Assembly: GCF_013409005.1 (NCBI RefSeq)
Contig: NZ_JACBZO010000001.1
Span: forward strand, 2,108,001 to 2,172,000
Length of the DNA: 64,000 nucleotides
Direction: 5' to 3'
DNA from: Demequina lutea
GTDB lineage: Bacteria; Actinomycetota; Actinomycetes; Actinomycetales; Demequinaceae
In this document: one piece after another, positions 1-8,679 of the stretch
How positions within the stretch are numbered: position 1 is the first letter of the stretch
Layout of the letters: each line of letters opens with the position of its first letter
Notes under the pieces: generated by a model
The model's input: the letters and a program-made list of their open reading frames with translations, nothing else
Databases searched by the model: none
Told to the model about the DNA's origin: nothing
Made by a program: the position numbers and the translations under genes

Positions 1-15
1 CCCCAGATTGGGTAG

Positions 16-29
16 CCCCATTTATGGGG
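16..29. terminator. Short perfect hairpin at window edge
   Basis: CCCCAT and ATGGGG arms separated by two bases, followed by a short A-rich run. It could end a gene lying left of the window or lie in the leader of trmL. No gene is visible on its left side. Confidence 0.25.
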
Positions 30-150
30 TAAAACGCCGTATGTGTCCAATGTCACATTTCGACGCGCCGCGGCGATGGACCGGGTTGCGACCCGCATCT
101 GGTATGCGCCCGTCCGTGAAATACTTGCCTACGTGAACGCTCCCGTGCCA

Positions 151-615
151 ATGCCCTCGATCGCGTTCTTCGAGCCGCGCATTCCCGAGAACACGGGCGC
201 CGCAATTCGGCTGTCGGCCGTCACCGGGGCGCCTCTAAGGCTCATCGAGCCGCTCGGATTTTCGCTCGAGGAATCGCGACTGCGACGCGCGGGCCTCGAC
301 TATCACGACCTTGCCACCGTCACGGTCCACCCGTCATTCGACGAGATGTGCGCCGCGCTGCCCGGCGCGCGCGTGTTTGCCTTCACGGGCAGGGCCGATA
401 CCTGGTTCACCGATGTCGCCTACAACGCGAGCGACGTGTTGCTCTTCGGACCGGAGCCCACCGGCCTACCCGATGAGGTGCTCGACCATCCACGAATCAC
501 GCAATGGTTGCGCATTCCGATGCTTCCTGGACGGCGGTCGCTCAACTTGTCAAACGCCGCGTCGATCGCAATTTACGAGGCGGGCAGGCAATTGGGCTTC
601 GCGGACCACGTGTAG
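151..615 (+). CDS. trmL: tRNA (cytidine/uridine-34 2'-O)-methyltransferase TrmL (SPOUT family)
   Basis: Methylates the ribose of the wobble nucleotide in tRNA-Leu isoacceptors using S-adenosylmethionine. The 154-residue product has the TrmL landmarks: an N-terminal FEPRIPENTGAAIRL segment, a GPEPTGLP loop near residues 100-107 and a C-terminal RSLNLSNAASIAIYE trefoil-knot motif near 129-143. The length equals that of the E. coli enzyme. The frame is open upstream to 43, but family alignment begins at the ATG at 151 (MPSIAFFEP), so the upstream part is probably not translated. It is convergent with the big membrane protein gene and separated from it by two strong hairpins. The family call is secure; the exact tRNA substrate is inferred. 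Confidence 0.9.
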   Translation: MPSIAFFEPRIPENTGAAIRLSAVTGAPLRLIEPLGFSLEESRLRRAGLDYHDLATVTVHPSFDEMCAALPGARVFAFTGRADTWFTDVAYNASDVLLFGPEPTGLPDEVLDHPRITQWLRIPMLPGRRSLNLSNAASIAIYEAGRQLGFADHV

Positions 616-617
616 CA

Positions 618-651
618 CGCACCGCGCGGTGCGTCGTGGGGCTACCCCACG
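618..651. terminator. Two adjacent hairpins between convergent genes
   Basis: A perfect 16-base palindrome (CGCACCGC/GCGGTGCG, 618-633) is followed by a 7-bp stem with a 3-base loop (CGTGGGG-cta-CCCCACG, 635-651). The pair lies between trmL and the convergent membrane-protein gene and probably terminates both. There is no clear T-run. Confidence 0.55.
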
Positions 652-672
652 ATGAGCGTCGACCGATGAGTC

Positions 673-3600
673 CTAGCGCATCGACTTGATGCGTTCGGCG
701 AGGAGCGCGAGGGCGAAGAGCACCGCCCCGATGACCGAAACGCTCAGCCACAGGGGTAGGAGTGACTCGCTGGCAAAGACCTGCGACAAGGCAACAACCA
801 CGGTGGTGATCGCCGTCGCAAGTAACGGCGCGAACCAGTGGCGCATGACTCCCACCACGGCCAAGACGAGCGCCCCTCCGACAAGGGCAAACGTGCGCGC
901 GAAGGCGTCGGGGTTGAACGCGAGGGCCAGGTACGAAGGCACCAAAGCGGCGCCAAGCCCTGGTGCGAGCGCGAAATACGTGCGAATCTGCGGATCCCGC
1001 TTCAGCCACCAGAGCCCGACCACAATCATCGTGAGCGCGGGAGCCGCGGTGTACACCTCGAGCGTCGCGATTCCCACGTCGGCGGCGAGAAGCATCGTGG
1101 CCACCGACAGCCCTCCAAGGGCCACCCAGCGTGCCCAAGGCGCGCCCAAGGTCGACAGGGTGAACCATGCGGCGCATGCGAGCACCACGACCAAGCCTGC
1201 GAGCCCCAGGTCGCCGGTGAAGAGCGGCCCCAAGACGCTCGTGACGCCCAATATCCATACTGCAACGAGCCGACGCGTGTCGAGACCTGCGGCAACCGCC
1301 ACGAGGGGCATCGTGAGTGCGGTGCCCGCCGCGATGGTGGCGGCGATACCGGGGTCAACGTTCCACGAGTCGAGCGCGAGGAAGACCGCGGTGGCGCCCG
1401 CCACCGGCGCGAGCGCAAGCGAAAACGTCCTGGTTCCGCCATCGGCCGCACGAATCGCGGTCCAGATCGATGCCACGGCGACAGCTCCGATGGCGACGGC
1501 CGTCGTCCACGACTCGTTCACCGACCAGGCCACCGACGAGAGGGCGACCCCTAGCGGCACGAGCGGGTGAAGGCCAAGCTGGCGCCTCCAGCGGGCAGCC
1601 GCCTCGGTAGACAGCACGCCGATGACAGCAAGCGCCACCCATCCGATGGGGCCGGGCACCAAACCGGCCATCGTGGCCAGAGCCACGGCGACGATGCTCC
1701 CCGCGATCGTGCGGGCGGGACCCCACGCGAGCACGCCGACGGTCACCGCGACCACGGCCATCAGCAACCACGGGCGCCAACTGACATCATCAAACGCCCA
1801 CGTCTGCGCGAGGGCCATGATTGCTGCGCCGATTGCTTGAAGGCCAGCGATGGCGGCGACGAACATCACGCCAATTCCGCCAAACAGTGCCGCGGCCCGG
1901 TTCACGCCGCGCGAACCCCGCGCGAACCACGCAACGACGGCGGCAACGACGGCAGCGACGGCAAGTGCGAGGTCACCGTGATACGAAGCAAGTGCGGCCG
2001 GCGCGACCAGGCTCGCCAGGAATATCGCTGGGGCGAGAGTTACCTTGGGGGCCCATCTGGCGGCGACGCCCAACGCGGCGGCGGCAAATAGCACCGCGCC
2101 CACACCCCACCACAGGTTTATGGGGCCGACGGATAGGCGACCCAAGCCCACAAAGCCGTGAAGCGTCGCGATCACTACGACGCCGATGCCCACGAACGTG
2201 CGGGCGGGTCGCCACCACGGCACCCGTGCGACGAGGCCATATGCCACGGCGCCCACGCCGACGGCGAGTGCGGGAGCGCCCGCATCGGCGATCGTGAGCG
2301 CGCCGGTACCCGCGTCGGCCAACGCCTGCTGCACCCGTGCCAGAACAACGAGCGCGAGAACCAGGATGCCTATGCCGGTCACCACGCGCGTGATACGAGG
2401 CGGCGAGTCGAAGCCGACCCGGTCGGCGAGGATCGCCATGACGGGTCCGGCAACGGCAACGCATCCGCTCAACACGAGGGCCCAGCCGTATCCGGCAAAC
2501 GCGCCAGCGGAGTGCGAACCGACGGACGCGACCCCGGCCGTGATCGCCGCGGCGCTCACGCCGATGCCCGCAGCCAGGTACGCGGGTAGAGACCCGATCA
2601 GGACGGGCGACACGCGGTCCGACGGCAAACGAGCGGCGGCCACCGCGACGAGCAGCGCCGCGACCGCGGCCGCCGCCGCGACGGCTCCGAAGGACTCAGA
2701 GGCGTGCCACGCCCAGGCGGAGGCCCCCACCACGGCCACTAACGCCCAATATCCTGCGGCGTGGCGCTGGCGGACCGCCGCAGCGGCCAACGCGACGAGA
2801 GCGAGGACCACCGCAACCGTGCCCCACACCAACTGGGCTTGCGAGCCGTAAGACTCGACGACGGCACCGGCTCCGTGAAGCCCACCGATGGTCGCGAGCC
2901 CGATGGCAAGGGCCCGGACAGGGGTCAAGCGCGCGGCGCCCCACAGCGGCGCCGCGAACCACTGGACACCGGCGGCGACTGACAGCCCGACCCCCGCGGC
3001 TGCCGCTCCATGCGCCACCGCGTACGCGGCGTCGAGCGCGAGGAACACCGCGCCTGCGGCGAAGGCCGCCGCCGCAACCGTCTGCACCCACGCCGCGGCC
3101 ACCAGAGCCGACGGATCCCAGCGCCCGGTCACCAGCGGCAATGCGGACAGCAGGATAAGGGCGAGACCGAACCAACTGAGGCTGCCCACTCCCGAGAGGG
3201 ACACGTCGCCGAATAGCGAAAGTCCGGAGAACGCCAGCGGCACGCCCTCGATGGCGGGCAGAAGCATTGCGAACGCGGCGCCAACGAGCCCGGGCAATAA
3301 CCCGCGCAGACCCGGGGTGCGCCACGCGAGCGGCGCCCTTCCCAGACCGGCAACGGCGACTATTGCGGCAACGGCGAACACCACGGCGAGCTGACCCGCA
3401 GTAAGTCTCCACATCGACGCGGACGTGACCGCCCCGATGGTGAAGGTCCCCGTGAGTACTCCGGCACCCCACGCGGGATTCCACGCGGCGATGCCACCGC
3501 ACACCGCGACGCTCGTCAGGATCGCTGTGAGCGCGAGTCCGTCCACGCGGTGCGCCGAAAGCGGCGTGAAGACCGCGACCAGCGCCGCGACAAACGCGAC

Positions 3601-4632
3601 GGCCATGCCGCCGTACTTCGCGGTGGCTCGTTGACCGCTCGAACGCCACATGGACCTGGCACCGAGGATTGCCGCGCCTCCGAGCGTCGCCACGATCACG
3701 TACGTCGACATGCCAACCGTCGTGCCCGACGACCGCCATGCTCCCTCGACGGCGCCCGCCTCCACGGCAAGAATGACGGCGGCGGACGCGACCTCACCCA
3801 CCACCTTGATTCCCAGCCTCGCCAGTCCAAGGCCCGCGATGGCAGCGGTCACGACGGCTATCGCCGCCGTATACGGCGCCGGGCCCGAGGGACCAGCCGT
3901 AAGGGCGTACACGCCGACTCCGACGAATGCCGCCGAAACCACTCCGAGCGCACCGCCGACGGCCGCAAAAACGTGACGCGTTGCCGTCCTCGCGAGCCAC
4001 GCGAACACGGCGGCGAACGCGATGAGTATCGACATGCGCAGGGCTGGCCCGTATACGGACCACGAGGCGGCCACAAACACGATTCCGGAGAGGATGAAGA
4101 GCGCGGCGCCTGAGATTCCAAGCAGTACCGGTGCCGTGAGCCTCTTCGCGGGTCTCATCGCGGTTGGCCGCACGGTAGCGGGCTCAACGGCGGCCCACGC
4201 GCGTCTGTCTGCCGCCGGCGACTGAAACGCCTGGGCCGGGGGTGATGAGAACGGGGAGCCTGACGACGCGGTCGACGTCGCCTGCGGGGTTCCCGCTTGT
4301 TCGCCCGGCGCGCTGAATGGGGCGGAAATCGCCACACCCTCCGGAACCGCGCGTGCCGCGGGTTCGCCATCGAGCCCCTCACGCACGTCGGCCGCTGCGC
4401 GGTGCGCGATTTCGAGAATCTCCTTGCGGTACCCAATCCACCCGTCCTGCTGCGCGGTCAACTCACCGATCTGCGCACGCAGCCGGTATATCTCTCCGTT
4501 GGCCCGCTCGGTGTCCCGCGCCATTGGGCTCGCGCAGTCGAGACCACACTCAAGACACAGCACCTGTCCCGGCGCCAGCGCCGTCCCGCAATCGGGGCAC
4601 CAGTACCCCGACCCCCCTCTCAGATCGCTCAT
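673..4632 (-). CDS. Very large polytopic membrane protein with N-terminal zinc ribbon
   Basis: The 1319-residue product begins with a zinc ribbon (CPDC near residue 12 and CLEC near 27), then a short helical, Gln-rich stretch and a Pro/Ala/Ser-rich linker to about residue 165. After that come roughly 1100 residues of near-continuous Ala/Val/Gly-rich hydrophobic helices, probably more than 30 membrane spans. No transporter or enzyme signature is visible. Similar proteins are known from actinobacterial genomes as uncharacterised SCO-type integral membrane proteins. It is a single-gene unit, convergent with trmL, and nothing nearby explains its role. The high GC and Ala codons produce many long shadow frames on the other strand. 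The function is unknown; membrane location and zinc binding are inferred from sequence. Confidence 0.8.
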   Translation of the reverse strand: MSDLRGGSGYWCPDCGTALAPGQVLCLECGLDCASPMARDTERANGEIYRLRAQIGELTAQQDGWIGYRKEILEIAHRAAADVREGLDGEPAARAVPEGVAISAPFSAPGEQAGTPQATSTASSGSPFSSPPAQAFQSPAADRRAWAAVEPATVRPTAMRPAKRLTAPVLLGISGAALFILSGIVFVAASWSVYGPALRMSILIAFAAVFAWLARTATRHVFAAVGGALGVVSAAFVGVGVYALTAGPSGPAPYTAAIAVVTAAIAGLGLARLGIKVVGEVASAAVILAVEAGAVEGAWRSSGTTVGMSTYVIVATLGGAAILGARSMWRSSGQRATAKYGGMAVAFVAALVAVFTPLSAHRVDGLALTAILTSVAVCGGIAAWNPAWGAGVLTGTFTIGAVTSASMWRLTAGQLAVVFAVAAIVAVAGLGRAPLAWRTPGLRGLLPGLVGAAFAMLLPAIEGVPLAFSGLSLFGDVSLSGVGSLSWFGLALILLSALPLVTGRWDPSALVAAAWVQTVAAAAFAAGAVFLALDAAYAVAHGAAAAGVGLSVAAGVQWFAAPLWGAARLTPVRALAIGLATIGGLHGAGAVVESYGSQAQLVWGTVAVVLALVALAAAAVRQRHAAGYWALVAVVGASAWAWHASESFGAVAAAAAVAALLVAVAAARLPSDRVSPVLIGSLPAYLAAGIGVSAAAITAGVASVGSHSAGAFAGYGWALVLSGCVAVAGPVMAILADRVGFDSPPRITRVVTGIGILVLALVVLARVQQALADAGTGALTIADAGAPALAVGVGAVAYGLVARVPWWRPARTFVGIGVVVIATLHGFVGLGRLSVGPINLWWGVGAVLFAAAALGVAARWAPKVTLAPAIFLASLVAPAALASYHGDLALAVAAVVAAVVAWFARGSRGVNRAAALFGGIGVMFVAAIAGLQAIGAAIMALAQTWAFDDVSWRPWLLMAVVAVTVGVLAWGPARTIAGSIVAVALATMAGLVPGPIGWVALAVIGVLSTEAAARWRRQLGLHPLVPLGVALSSVAWSVNESWTTAVAIGAVAVASIWTAIRAADGGTRTFSLALAPVAGATAVFLALDSWNVDPGIAATIAAGTALTMPLVAVAAGLDTRRLVAVWILGVTSVLGPLFTGDLGLAGLVVVLACAAWFTLSTLGAPWARWVALGGLSVATMLLAADVGIATLEVYTAAPALTMIVVGLWWLKRDPQIRTYFALAPGLGAALVPSYLALAFNPDAFARTFALVGGALVLAVVGVMRHWFAPLLATAITTVVVALSQVFASESLLPLWLSVSVIGAVLFALALLAERIKSMR

Positions 4633-4786
4633 GCACTGACCTTAGCGGTGGCCGTCAGCCCGCCGTGGGATGACTGTGGATGAAGCAACTTCACAGTGTG
4701 ACTTCGTGTGACGGGACGCGCAGGTGTCCCGTGGAGTCTTCCATCTCGCGTGGCGCTCGCGCCGCCGACGCGAGACTGGTTTGCGA

Positions 4787-7288
4787 CTATTCGAGGCGCC
4801 TGCGCGCCAGAGACCGGGGTTCCTTGCCACCGAGGAGCCAACCGACGGCCCAGGCAACAACGGGGAGTCCCACCACGAGCGCGAGGATCGCACTGATGGG
4901 AGCTGGGTTAAGCACCGACAGGTCTCGTCGATACCAAGCAACGAGTGTGATGTACGCACCCGCGGTGCCTAAGAGCCCACCGAGGAGACCGAGAGAGCCC
5001 GCCGTCGCCGCCGTGATAGTGCGGCGCACGCCGCTGCTCGCTCCCGTGGCCGCAAGCGTCGACAGGTCCGGCGCGGTCTCGCTCCTGATAAGGCCCACGG
5101 TCATGGCGAGCACGGCGAGCGCGAGCGCGATGCCTCCCGCGGTGACAGCCAGACGCAAGGGAGCGAGGTCCGCCTGCGTCGGCCGCGTCTCGACGCTGAG
5201 TCCTGCCTGCAAGGCCAACACGCGCGCCTTCGCCTTTTGTGCGGCGGTCACGTTGCCGTCGAAGTCGAGGAGCCAACCGGTCGGCACGGCGGTAAGTCCC
5301 AGGTCTCCCATCGCCTTCGGCGTGATGAGAGTGGTCGGGTCGGACGAGTAGGTGGGCAGGTCCGAGCGCTGCACCACCGGCACCCAGTCCGAAGCACGAA
5401 TCGGGATCATTTCGTACGCGTCAAGGTTCGCGTGCGACGTGACCAGGTCGGTGTTCGCAGGAATGGAGGACTGCGAGATGCCGTAGTGCGCGAGGACCTC
5501 GGGGGTCAACAGGTACACGTGTACCGACTCGTTGCCATAGAAGGCGGTTCCGGTGTGGCCGCCCTCTGAGACGGCACGCGGGATGCCGAGCTCGACCGGA
5601 TCATACGTGGGCGTTCCCGCGGTTGCGCCGTCACCCACGTGGGTGCCGCCGTTTCCCTTTGTGTCGACCGCGGCATCGAGGGCCAGTGTGGAGCGCGCGC
5701 CGACCGAGCGCGCAATGTCGTCCACGGCACTCTGCGCCGCGAGCAGGGATTCGGCGCCGACCGCGGGGATTGGACCGCCCGCGCCATTGCTCCCTAGCCA
5801 CAGGACAATCTCGTTGCCGGGCAGGTTGCCGCCGCCAACGGTTGAATTGGCGGCGACCTGTGCGGCGCCCGCCACGCCCGAGATCGCCACCGCGATTCCG
5901 ACGGCGAGGCTCACCGCGGCGACGGCGCCGCCCGAGCGGGCCCGGTAGCGGTCGAGGTCGCGCACGGCGAGGCGGACGGCCACGGGTGCCCGCGCTCCCG
6001 CGGCCGCAAGCAGTGAGGTGGTCCCGGGGGCGATGAGGAGCATCCCCACCACCGTCGCGCCGATGCCGAGAGCCAGGAACACCGGCCGGTTGCTCGGCAC
6101 GAATGCCACTGTTGCCAGGCCCCCCATCGCGACGATGGCCCCCGGCAGGGCGCGAAGGTGCGGCGCCCGCGGTGGCGCGGGCCTCGTCGCCAGAGCGGAC
6201 ACGATCGGGGTCCGCGAGGCCGACCGCGCCGGCCACCACGAACCGAGCACCGACGTGACGACCGCGAGAATCATCGCTCCGGCAATCGCTAGCCACGACT
6301 GGTTGAGCGGATCGATGCGATGGTTCACGACCCGCTCGATGGCGGGCACGGCGACGAACCAAGCGCCCACCCCGACCGCGGCGCCGATCACCGCACCCGC
6401 TGCGCCGACCAACGCACCGTTCACGAGTAGCGCGAGGCGGAGATTCCTGGTCGTTGCCCCCAACGCGCCGAGTAGCCCCACGCCGCGCAAGCGCCGCTGC
6501 GCGATCACCGAGAATCCGGCCACGGCGACCAGGCCGACGAAGATGGATCCAATCACGGCGAGGACGAGGACCACGACCGCGGCCTGGACGTTCTGGTGTG
6601 CCGTCTTGAGCGACACCTGGGCGCCGTCGATGCCGAGGCCATAGAGGTCCCCACCGGATGGCGCCACTCCGAGCACGCTCACCGTCTGTGGCGACGCGAT
6701 GGTTCCGGGCGCGACGACCGCGAGGTCCTCGAGCAGGTCGAGGGGATTCTCGACGATGCCCACCACCCGCCACGAGTGGCCGTCGACGCTCCACTGACCT
6801 CCCACGGCGAGACCGAACGTGCCGGCGACGCCGTCGGTCACGGCAATCTCGTCTGCACCGCTCGGGTAGCGTCCGCCAACAAGTCGAAGCGTGGCCGACA
6901 TGAGGGGCCCGGAGGGATCCTGATCGCGAACGTCGATCGGGGTCACGCTGCCTGGCACGGGGATGCTCAGGTGGTGGATGACCTCGGCCGTGCCGAAACG
7001 ACCGGTGAGCTTTGCGACATCGGCACCTAGGCTCGGGTCGGAACCGGGGATGATCACCAGGTAGTCGGCGCTGCCGAAGCGAGCATCCGACGACGCGCTC
7101 GCGTTTGCCGCGAGACCGAGGCCGACGACGGTCGCGGCGAGCACGACGACGAGTAGGGAAAGCACGAGCCCCTGTTGACGCCACTCACGCCGGAACATGC
7201 GCCACGCCCAGCGGGCGACCGCGCGACGAGCGGGGAGCCCTCCCGTCGAGGCCGAACGGCTGAGGCGGGCCTCGGACACGTGGGTCAC
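4787..7288 (-). CDS. FtsX-like ABC transporter permease (MacB/LolCE type)
   Basis: Membrane subunit of an exporter working with the ATPase encoded directly upstream. The 833-residue protein has an N-terminal membrane span near residues 38-62, a large extracytoplasmic domain, and two FtsX-type blocks of three to four helices, one in the middle (about 225-430) and one at the C-terminus (about 700-820), with a second extracytoplasmic domain between. The GTG start at 7288 overlaps the ATPase stop codon (GTGA), so the two are translationally coupled. With the PadR gene it forms a three-gene operon PadR-ATPase-permease. Such actinobacterial sets usually export antimicrobial peptides, lipids or drugs. 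The substrate here cannot be read from sequence. Confidence 0.88.
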   Translation of the reverse strand: MTHVSEARLSRSASTGGLPARRAVARWAWRMFRREWRQQGLVLSLLVVVLAATVVGLGLAANASASSDARFGSADYLVIIPGSDPSLGADVAKLTGRFGTAEVIHHLSIPVPGSVTPIDVRDQDPSGPLMSATLRLVGGRYPSGADEIAVTDGVAGTFGLAVGGQWSVDGHSWRVVGIVENPLDLLEDLAVVAPGTIASPQTVSVLGVAPSGGDLYGLGIDGAQVSLKTAHQNVQAAVVVLVLAVIGSIFVGLVAVAGFSVIAQRRLRGVGLLGALGATTRNLRLALLVNGALVGAAGAVIGAAVGVGAWFVAVPAIERVVNHRIDPLNQSWLAIAGAMILAVVTSVLGSWWPARSASRTPIVSALATRPAPPRAPHLRALPGAIVAMGGLATVAFVPSNRPVFLALGIGATVVGMLLIAPGTTSLLAAAGARAPVAVRLAVRDLDRYRARSGGAVAAVSLAVGIAVAISGVAGAAQVAANSTVGGGNLPGNEIVLWLGSNGAGGPIPAVGAESLLAAQSAVDDIARSVGARSTLALDAAVDTKGNGGTHVGDGATAGTPTYDPVELGIPRAVSEGGHTGTAFYGNESVHVYLLTPEVLAHYGISQSSIPANTDLVTSHANLDAYEMIPIRASDWVPVVQRSDLPTYSSDPTTLITPKAMGDLGLTAVPTGWLLDFDGNVTAAQKAKARVLALQAGLSVETRPTQADLAPLRLAVTAGGIALALAVLAMTVGLIRSETAPDLSTLAATGASSGVRRTITAATAGSLGLLGGLLGTAGAYITLVAWYRRDLSVLNPAPISAILALVVGLPVVAWAVGWLLGGKEPRSLARRRLE

Positions 7289-8010
7289 GGGTGACCGTCA
7301 TCCGAGAGCAGGGAGTCGACTCCCGCGGCCGGAACCGTCTGGTCCACGATGCGTCCGTCCCTGAGGAAGATCACGCGGTGCGCCCACGACGCGAGTTGGG
7401 CATCGTGCGTCACGACAACTCCGGCCACCCCGTCCTGGCACGCGGAGCGAAGAATGCGCATGACGGACTCGCCGTTGACCGAGTCGAGTGCCCCCGTTGG
7501 CTCGTCGGCGAGCAACACGTCTCGTTGGCCAACGACGGCGCGCGCGATCGCGACGCGTTGCCTCTCACCGCCCGAAAGCTGGTCGGGAAAGCGGTCGGCG
7601 CGCTCTGCCATCCCCACGCGGTCGAGGGCCGCAAGGGCGGTACGGCGGGCGGCCTTGAGTCCCATCCCGTCGAGCTCGAGCGGCAGCGATACGTTCTCAG
7701 CGGCGGTGAGGCCAGCGAGCAGGTTGAGATCCTGAAACACGTAGCCGATCGACCGGCGGCGCAGGCGCGCGCGCTCATTCTTGGACATAGAGGACACGTC
7801 TCGCCCGTGAATCTTCACCGTGCCACTCGAGGGCTCCTCGAGGCTGCCCGCGATCGTGAGCAGCGTGCTCTTTCCCGAGCCGCTCGCCCCCATCACCGCC
7901 ACGAGTTCCCCCGCCGAGATCGTCAGGCTCACGTTCTGAAGCGCGTGCACCTCGCTTTCGTCGGCCCCGAACGTCTTGGATACGCCCTCAAGCTCGATGC
8001 CCTGCATCAC
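7285..8010 (-). CDS. ABC transporter ATP-binding protein (LolD/MacB type)
   Basis: ATPase of the FtsX-type exporter. The 241-residue protein carries Walker A GASGSGKST (41-49), the Q-loop in YVFQDLNLL, the ABC signature LSGGERQRVAIARA (145 onward) and Walker B VLLADEPTGALD (165 onward), all intact. The PTGALD form of Walker B is typical of the MacB/LolD subfamily. The GTG at 8010 is followed by an ATG at 8007; either overlaps the PadR stop, and coupling holds for both. The downstream permease overlaps its 3' end by 4 bases. Confidence 0.93.
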   Translation of the reverse strand: MMQGIELEGVSKTFGADESEVHALQNVSLTISAGELVAVMGASGSGKSTLLTIAGSLEEPSSGTVKIHGRDVSSMSKNERARLRRRSIGYVFQDLNLLAGLTAAENVSLPLELDGMGLKAARRTALAALDRVGMAERADRFPDQLSGGERQRVAIARAVVGQRDVLLADEPTGALDSVNGESVMRILRSACQDGVAGVVVTHDAQLASWAHRVIFLRDGRIVDQTVPAAGVDSLLSDDGHP

Positions 8011-8582
8011 GTCACCACCCTGATGGTCCGGCGCGTCACGAGGGACGCCTGAGTCGATGCGTCGCTTCTCGGCGCGTTGGCCATGGCTCGCACCCTGGCG
8101 TCGGCCGAGTCGAGCCAGCGAATCAGCGCGTCGAGGCGGAAGAGTTCGGCGTCGACAACGAGCGCGACTCTCATGTCATCCACCGCGTCTTCCTTCAACG
8201 TGGTGTAGGCCTGCATCAGCTCGACGAGCCTGCGCCGATGCGACTGGAGCACCGCGGGCACGTCGACCCCGGGCACTCCTAGGGCGACAAGCACCTTGAT
8301 GACGAGCTCATCCCGCGGCGGAATGACCGACGGCGGCGTGTGCAGCCATGCGTCCACCTCGAGGCGACCCTCATCGGTGATCCGGTAATCCTTCTGCGGA
8401 CCGTCGTCGCCGCCGTTTGCCACGATCAGCCCGTCGCGCTCGAGCCGCTGCAGCGTGGTGTAGACCTGTCCGACGTTGAGTGGCCACACGTCACCCGTCC
8501 GTTGCTCGAACTCGTCGCGTAACTTGAGCCCGATCTTGGGGCCCTCGCTCAGCAGCGCTAGCAGCGCGTGGCGAACGCTCAT
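8007..8582 (-). CDS. PadR family transcriptional regulator
   Basis: The first 100 residues form the PadR winged helix (MSVRHALLALLSEGPKIG, then GQVYTTLQRLERDGLI as the recognition region). The C-terminal half is helical and probably mediates dimerisation (Vir C-like). It is the first gene of a coupled operon with an ABC ATPase and an FtsX permease. This is the usual arrangement in which a PadR repressor controls its own exporter and is relieved by a ligand. The intergenic palindrome at 8627-8639 is a likely autoregulatory site. The family assignment is firm; ligand and targets are unknown. Confidence 0.9.
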   Translation of the reverse strand: MSVRHALLALLSEGPKIGLKLRDEFEQRTGDVWPLNVGQVYTTLQRLERDGLIVANGGDDGPQKDYRITDEGRLEVDAWLHTPPSVIPPRDELVIKVLVALGVPGVDVPAVLQSHRRRLVELMQAYTTLKEDAVDDMRVALVVDAELFRLDALIRWLDSADARVRAMANAPRSDASTQASLVTRRTIRVVT

Positions 8583-8626
8583 GACGACTCCCGTGCATCG
8601 ACCGATGTGAGGTACATACGGAGTAC

Positions 8627-8639
8627 TATACTAGGTATA
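8627..8639. promoter_or_regulatory. Palindrome upstream of padR-type gene, candidate operator/promoter
   Basis: TATAC-TAG-GTATA is a 5-bp inverted repeat in an AT-rich patch within an otherwise GC-rich spacer, 45 bases upstream of the PadR start. Read on the minus strand, the patch also contains a TATAGT box (8625-8630) that could serve as a -10 element. Operator and promoter would then overlap, as expected for repression. Confidence 0.4.
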
Positions 8640-8679
8640 CATGAGGGTCGGCTAGTGGGACTCGGGAGTGTTGCCCTCG

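Noticed and set aside
4844-7184. Long frames on both strands within the FtsX permease gene
   Set aside because: Arg/Gly/Ala-rich shadows of GC-rich coding sequence.
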